Shown here: positions 60,849-64,000 of the stretch, piece by piece
How positions within the stretch are numbered: position 1 is the first letter of the stretch
Layout: each line of letters opens with the position of its first letter
Assembly: GCA_965277595.1 (NCBI GenBank)
Contig: CBDIDH010000002.1
Span: 3,720,001-3,784,000 of the forward strand
DNA from: CBDIDH01 sp965277595
GTDB lineage: Bacteria; Planctomycetota; Planctomycetia; Isosphaerales; Isosphaeraceae
Reading direction: 5' to 3'
DNA: 64,000 nucleotides
The notes under the pieces: generated by a model
Seen by the model: only the letters and a program-made list of their open reading frames with translations
What the model was told of the DNA's origin: nothing
The model's database searches: none
Program-made: the position numbers and the translations under genes

Positions 60849-61876
60849 GGCTTGATCCTCCGAAACGCGATCTTCCAGACCCAGGGATTCGAGGCCCAGG
60901 GGTAGGCTTTGCCGTTGAGTTCGTGCCAGAGCGTGCGAAAGCAAAGCTGGGCGATTTTGCCCTTGAGTTCAGGGCGGTAAGGGAAGTCCCCGCAACTCTC
61001 GGTCAGATAGGGATTGCCGCCCGCTCCAAGCGCACGATGTAACCTGTAGGCATCAGCGGGGGATTGGGTGATCCCGTCAGCGAACATCCATTCAAGTTCG
61101 CAGTCGACTCCATAATCCGTGAGAGTGTAGTCCAGCATTCTCTCGCACGACTCACAAAAGATTGGGCGGTCTTCTTCACACATAAAGCCGCCATCGAGCT
61201 CAGCCGGGGAATCAGGCTCACTGGCACGGAGATGTTTCACTCGTTTCAGGGCGCAAGGACGGCAGTAGGTGCGAGCATCGTCATCCAAGCCGTGAATCCA
61301 ATGCGGATTCGGCGGGTCGATGCGCGACGCTTGTTTGGCGGTGATCTCGGCCAGAAGTCGAACGTTCATGCCTTCCGCGATCGCGTCTTCCTCGGTGATC
61401 TCGTGCAGCCGCTCCACCCTGACCTCGGTCACCTCCAGTGTGATCCGGGAGGCCCAGCGGGGCATGCAAGTGGATGATCGCCAGCACCAATTCCCGTCAG
61501 GGTTATCCGCTCGGTAGGCCATATCTCCGGTCAGCCACGGGCCACCGCCTTTTACGTGCTGGTCTTGAAAACCAAACGGCCATCCCGCTGTAAATCCCCA
61601 GGTCTCTTGTACCCAGAGCCGATCACCGGGTTTGCCGTATGGGCACGGATAACGAACCTGGCCAGTGTCCGCTATGCCGGTCTGATATTCGAAAACGGCC
61701 CATCCGTCCTCGAAGAACACGCGGTCAAGTCCATGTATTGTCATGTTCCGCCAGTCGAGATCATCGCCGAGTCCGTTGACGCCACGGATCACCCGCCGCG
61801 TTACTGTCTTGCGACCCTCCAGAATGGCCCGGATCATGGGCGAGCTAAAGAGGATCGGGCGGGCTTTCACGGTCAT
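60845..61876 (-). CDS. ASCH-like phage protein with a Cys-rich insert
   Basis: The 343-aa protein starts ARPILFSSPMIRAILEGRKT followed by VTRRV, the phage ASCH-like pattern, and continues with GDRLWVQETWGF, ASRITLEVTEVRVERLHEIT and, at the end, LWHELNGKAYPWASNPWVW. Between about residues 205 and 255 it has an insert with five Cys (YCRPCALKR, MCEEDRPIFCESCER), probably a zinc site. Without the insert its length is normal. ASCH proteins bind RNA or modified nucleotides. The gene overlaps both neighbours by 4 bases. Confidence 0.78.
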   Translation of the reverse strand: MTVKARPILFSSPMIRAILEGRKTVTRRVIRGVNGLGDDLDWRNMTIHGLDRVFFEDGWAVFEYQTGIADTGQVRYPCPYGKPGDRLWVQETWGFTAGWPFGFQDQHVKGGGPWLTGDMAYRADNPDGNWCWRSSTCMPRWASRITLEVTEVRVERLHEITEEDAIAEGMNVRLLAEITAKQASRIDPPNPHWIHGLDDDARTYCRPCALKRVKHLRASEPDSPAELDGGFMCEEDRPIFCESCERMLDYTLTDYGVDCELEWMFADGITQSPADAYRLHRALGAGGNPYLTESCGDFPYRPELKGKIAQLCFRTLWHELNGKAYPWASNPWVWKIAFRRIKP

Positions 61877-62403
61877 CGCGGTCGCGCCTCCAGACGGTAA
61901 GAACCGTCCCTGGCTTCACCAATCACGTCCCCGATGCGGGGAGGCCAGTAGCCGGGGCCGTAGCTGCTGCGAAATACGACAACTTTCGGCGATCGAACCG
62001 AGGATTCGCCGAGGATGTCGCAGGTAATCACGCCGCCGTTCTCGGTAAGCGAATCGACACGAGCGACTGACAGATAGGCCGAGTCTGCGTCCATCGACCG
62101 CCATCGCACTGATTCGTAAGAAGCGGCCACAGAGTTGGCGCCAGCGGGAATGGCGGTCGTGATCCATCGAATCTCTTCGCGGATCTCGTCGCGCTCGGCT
62201 TCCATGATCTGTGCGCATTGCTCGGCTTCGATCATCTGGGAGTCATCGGGTTGATTGCTTCCCGAGGCGATCCGCCTGGCGATCCAGTCGCGGACCGCGC
62301 CGGGCGCGTCCTTGTCGCGACCGAGAAGGGTGAAGGTCATCTCGCCGTCAAGGGCGCGCATCATGCAGCTATCGGGATTGGTTAACTCATCACGCTTTCT
62401 CAT
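61873..62403 (-). CDS. hypothetical phage-like protein
   Basis: The 176-aa protein has a region with an acidic/helical middle (SQMIEAEQCAQIMEAERDEI, REEIRWITTAIPAGA) and a beta-rich C-terminal half (GPGYWPPRIGDVIGEARDGS). The start also has FTLLGRDKDAPGAVRDWIAR, an LxGRDxxAP pattern widespread in small phage proteins. The function is unknown. Confidence 0.65.
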   Translation of the reverse strand: MRKRDELTNPDSCMMRALDGEMTFTLLGRDKDAPGAVRDWIARRIASGSNQPDDSQMIEAEQCAQIMEAERDEIREEIRWITTAIPAGANSVAASYESVRWRSMDADSAYLSVARVDSLTENGGVITCDILGESSVRSPKVVVFRSSYGPGYWPPRIGDVIGEARDGSYRLEARPR

Positions 62404-62585
62404 TTGGTTTTCTCCCTCTCAAATTCCGCCCACTCATCCACCGCCGCCGCGAACTCCGGGAAGAACTCCCCGGTCATCCCCACGACCGCCCGCAGCCGCT
62501 TCGCCTCGGTCGCGACACGGCGGAGGAGGGCGAGTTCGGTTGTCTGGAGTCCGCGGCGGACGAGGGGGTTGGGGGTCGTGGTCAT
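62400..62585 (-). CDS. small hypothetical protein
   Basis: The 61-aa frame overlaps both neighbours by 4 bases, the main evidence that it is a gene. It is a helical protein (LALLRRVATEAKRLRAVVGM, FAAAVDEWAEFEREK). No family is recognised. Confidence 0.6.
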   Translation of the reverse strand: MTTTPNPLVRRGLQTTELALLRRVATEAKRLRAVVGMTGEFFPEFAAAVDEWAEFEREKTK

Positions 62586-63037
62586 CCAGAGATACCTCTT
62601 GATCCTTTGGACTCCAGTCCCCCTTTGAGGGGGCCGGAGGATTTGGACTGCGGACGCACCGGAGACGCGGACGTCTTGGGCTTCTTTGGCTTCGCGTTCA
62701 ACTTATGCGGAACAAGCTTGGTCGGCTCGTACCAAAGGCTCAAGAGATACGCGACCGCCGCGATCTTGTGCTCGTGCTTGGGCTCAAACGAGGCCAGGAT
62801 GGTCGAGAGATGAGCCAGGGCGGCACGGTGGTCAATGCCCGGCTTCGGGTTGCGCGGCCAGCCCCTCAGCCCATTGCAGAACCACTGGGACGCGAGATCG
62901 TTCCAGGGGGTCCAGCCTCGCTGAAACGCTTCAGGGATCGACTCCCATCGGGGCATCAGATCGAAGACGGTCCCAGGAGCGCCGAAGGCCACGACGACGG
63001 GGTCGCGCGTGGTCGGCTTGGTAAAATCGGTGCTCAT
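62582..63037 (-). CDS. dATP/dGTP-diphosphohydrolase-like phage protein
   Basis: ATG 63037 has AAGGAGAG upstream; the longer frame is an artefact. The 151-aa protein contains MPRWESIPEAFQRGWTPWND, GIDHRAALAHLSTILA and EHKIAAVAYLLSLWYE, resembling the phage-encoded domain with an H...H pattern for which dATP/dGTP hydrolysis has been proposed. The C-terminus is Lys/Pro/Ser-rich. This identification is by motif memory only. Confidence 0.55.
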   Translation of the reverse strand: MSTDFTKPTTRDPVVVAFGAPGTVFDLMPRWESIPEAFQRGWTPWNDLASQWFCNGLRGWPRNPKPGIDHRAALAHLSTILASFEPKHEHKIAAVAYLLSLWYEPTKLVPHKLNAKPKKPKTSASPVRPQSKSSGPLKGGLESKGSRGISG

Positions 63038-63444
63038 TTTGGCTCTCCTTCCAGTCCCGCCGCCTTGCGGACAGCGGCCTCGGGGGTATCGGCGTAGACA
63101 GTGCCTTCGTCGCCCTGGGCCCACCACGGATAGGGGTTGTCGGGAGTCGGCACGCGGTTGTCGATGTAGCCGGCGTATTTGATCGACCAGCGGAGGATGG
63201 CATCGCGTTCGGCGATCGCGCTGACCAGGGCAGTCCCCCGGACGATTTCGCTCTCGAACGATAAGTCAATCTGCTTCTGGAGTTTCGCCTGGAGCCGATT
63301 TCGTTCGTTGAGTAGCGTGCCAACCTCATTGTGTAGCCGCCGGATCTCCGCGACCATCGCGTCGATCGAGGATTTGGGGACGTCGTAGACGAGGGACTTG
63401 TTTTGCTGCTCAATGCGGTCGAGGTCGGTGGGGGTCAGGGGCAT
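63034..63444 (-). CDS. coiled-coil protein of unknown function
   Basis: The 136-aa protein has a coiled-coil segment of about 45 residues (IDAMVAEIRRLHNEVGTLLN, ERNRLQAKLQKQIDLSFES) and a C-terminal region with DNPYPWWAQGDEGTVYAD and AVRKAAGLE. It overlaps the next gene by 4 bases. The function is unknown. Confidence 0.65.
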   Translation of the reverse strand: MPLTPTDLDRIEQQNKSLVYDVPKSSIDAMVAEIRRLHNEVGTLLNERNRLQAKLQKQIDLSFESEIVRGTALVSAIAERDAILRWSIKYAGYIDNRVPTPDNPYPWWAQGDEGTVYADTPEAAVRKAAGLEGEPK

Positions 63445-63448
63445 GGGG

Positions 63449-63826
63449 TCAGGCTCCGTCAGGCTTCAGTTTTCTGGCTGGCCGCTCTTTGATCTTCCGT
63501 AACGCTCCCAGGGCCGAATGCAATTGGTCCGTACTCCAGTCGCTTTGCTTCCTCACCATCTCGTACACTTCGCTCCAGACTTCCGTTTTCTCGACGATGT
63601 CAAGGATTTCCGGGGTCGAGAGGCTGATTCGGCCTGGAATCGGATGAGAGTTATGAGCGTGGACACCATCCTTGACGCGGTAATGCTGCAACCGGACAAC
63701 AATGCCGTCCTGGCCTCCGGTGATGTATCCGACCTTCGCTCGCCTCCAGTACGGGAGTTCGTGCTCGCGCATCCGGGGCGAGAGCACGAACACTTCGTCG
63801 CCTTCCTTGAGGGCTTTAAAGTCCAT
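63449..63826 (-). CDS. small protein with an SH3-like start
   Basis: The 125-aa protein begins with a beta-barrel-like stretch (LKEGDEVFVLSPRM, WRRAKVGYITGGQDGIVVRL) and ends in a helical, Lys/Arg-rich part (SALGALRKIKERPARKLKPD). ATG 63826 follows GGAGAG. It is part of the same run of genes; no family is recognised. Confidence 0.65.
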   Translation of the reverse strand: MDFKALKEGDEVFVLSPRMREHELPYWRRAKVGYITGGQDGIVVRLQHYRVKDGVHAHNSHPIPGRISLSTPEILDIVEKTEVWSEVYEMVRKQSDWSTDQLHSALGALRKIKERPARKLKPDGA

Positions 63827-63830
63827 CGCC

Positions 63831-63998
63831 TCACTCTCCTTCCGCCGGTTCCAACGCCTTCTTCACCTTGTCCTGGACGCTCCGCGTGACTCCCTCGGCA
63901 CCCCAGAGGTTCACGAGGTAATCGAGCTTGTCGGCGACTGCCACGAGGGCCTCGTGTTTGCGGTCGCGGTCGGCGGCGAGGGATTCGATTTCGGCGAT
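63831..63998 (-). CDS. coiled-coil protein, C-terminal end (runs off right edge)
   Basis: The last 55 codons of a minus-strand gene, ending at TGA 63831, five bases before the next start. The visible part (IAEIESLAADRDRKHEALVA, then LDYLVNLWGAEGV and VQDKVKKALEPAE) is helical. Nothing more can be said from the fragment. Confidence 0.55.
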   Translation of the reverse strand: MAEIESLAADRDRKHEALVAVADKLDYLVNLWGAEGVTRSVQDKVKKALEPAEGE

Positions 63999-64000
63999 CA

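Larger units (their letters stand above)
54980..64000. mobile_element. integrated phage-like element at tRNA-Arg (left part)
   Basis: The tRNA gene is followed by a tyrosine integrase on the plus strand and, convergent with it, an Xis-like gene and at least 15 further short minus-strand genes with 4-base overlaps. Their content (DUF1643, HAD_SAK-like, ASCH-like, DUF551, small coiled proteins) is typical of phage early regions or cargo. No structural phage genes are visible; the right end is outside the window. Confidence 0.75.

Overview
The window is high-GC DNA that looks like a chromosome of a planctomycete, most likely of the Isosphaeraceae type. The indications are an ECF sigma factor joined by a 4-base overlap to a membrane Ser/Thr kinase, a 3-keto-disaccharide hydrolase (DUF1080) protein, a squalene operon hpnC-hpnD-hpnE, a HemQ-type coproheme decarboxylase, Uma2 and DUF697 GTPase genes, and several secreted Pro/Ala-rich proteins. 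The assignment rests on gene content only; no rRNA is present.

Layout. 1-6.5 kb: a partial GXGXG-like protein, a secreted HEAT-repeat protein, a metallo-beta-lactamase-fold hydrolase and two large membrane proteins resembling GT-C glycosyltransferases. 6.5-12 kb: a zinc metallopeptidase divergent from an ATP-grasp ligase, a Wza-type polysaccharide export lipoprotein and two secreted low-complexity proteins. 12-18 kb: two DUF697 GTPases surrounding a Uma2 nuclease and an amidase. 18-20.4 kb: ExbB/TolQ, ExbD/TolR and DedA genes. 20.4-24.5 kb: an orphan Phd-type antitoxin, tRNA-Ala(GGC), surE, an FKBP lipoprotein, a flavin reductase and a soluble kinase. 24.7-29.2 kb: an XPB-type helicase, a small protein and a helicase-associated protein. 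29.5-31.2 kb: a voltage-sensor/channel-like protein fused to a class III cyclase. 31.6-36.7 kb: a three-gene cluster in which a degenerate P1B-type ATPase scaffold is fused to an SPFH domain and followed by two more SPFH (HflK/HflC-like) proteins. 36.7-41.6 kb: kinase/sigma pair, small membrane protein, DCC1-like protein and AI-2E-family transporter. 41.6-44.9 kb: hpnE, hpnD, hpnC. 45-54.5 kb: DUF1080 protein, a GC-rich tandem array, a thioredoxin-trypsin fusion, a response regulator, maf, hemQ and a two-domain glycosyltransferase. 54.9 kb to the right edge: tRNA-Arg(CCG) followed by a tyrosine integrase and at least 16 short, tightly overlapping minus-strand genes, which together look like an integrated phage-like element that continues past the window.

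The strongest unexplained signals are (1) the pseudo-P-type-ATPase/SPFH fusion with two SPFH partners, (2) the S4-bearing cyclase next to it, and (3) a family of about 110-bp intergenic palindromic elements built of heptamers (TGACCGA) with GGAGGATTGCAAAGTC-like ends. Four copies of the third are flanked by 12-bp direct repeats (12/12, 11/12, 10/12 and 9/12 matches), as expected of MITE-like elements. A second heptamer family (CTTTGCC) and a 78/90-bp tandem array with eight copies of a 15-bp palindrome add to an unusually repeat-rich set of intergenic regions.
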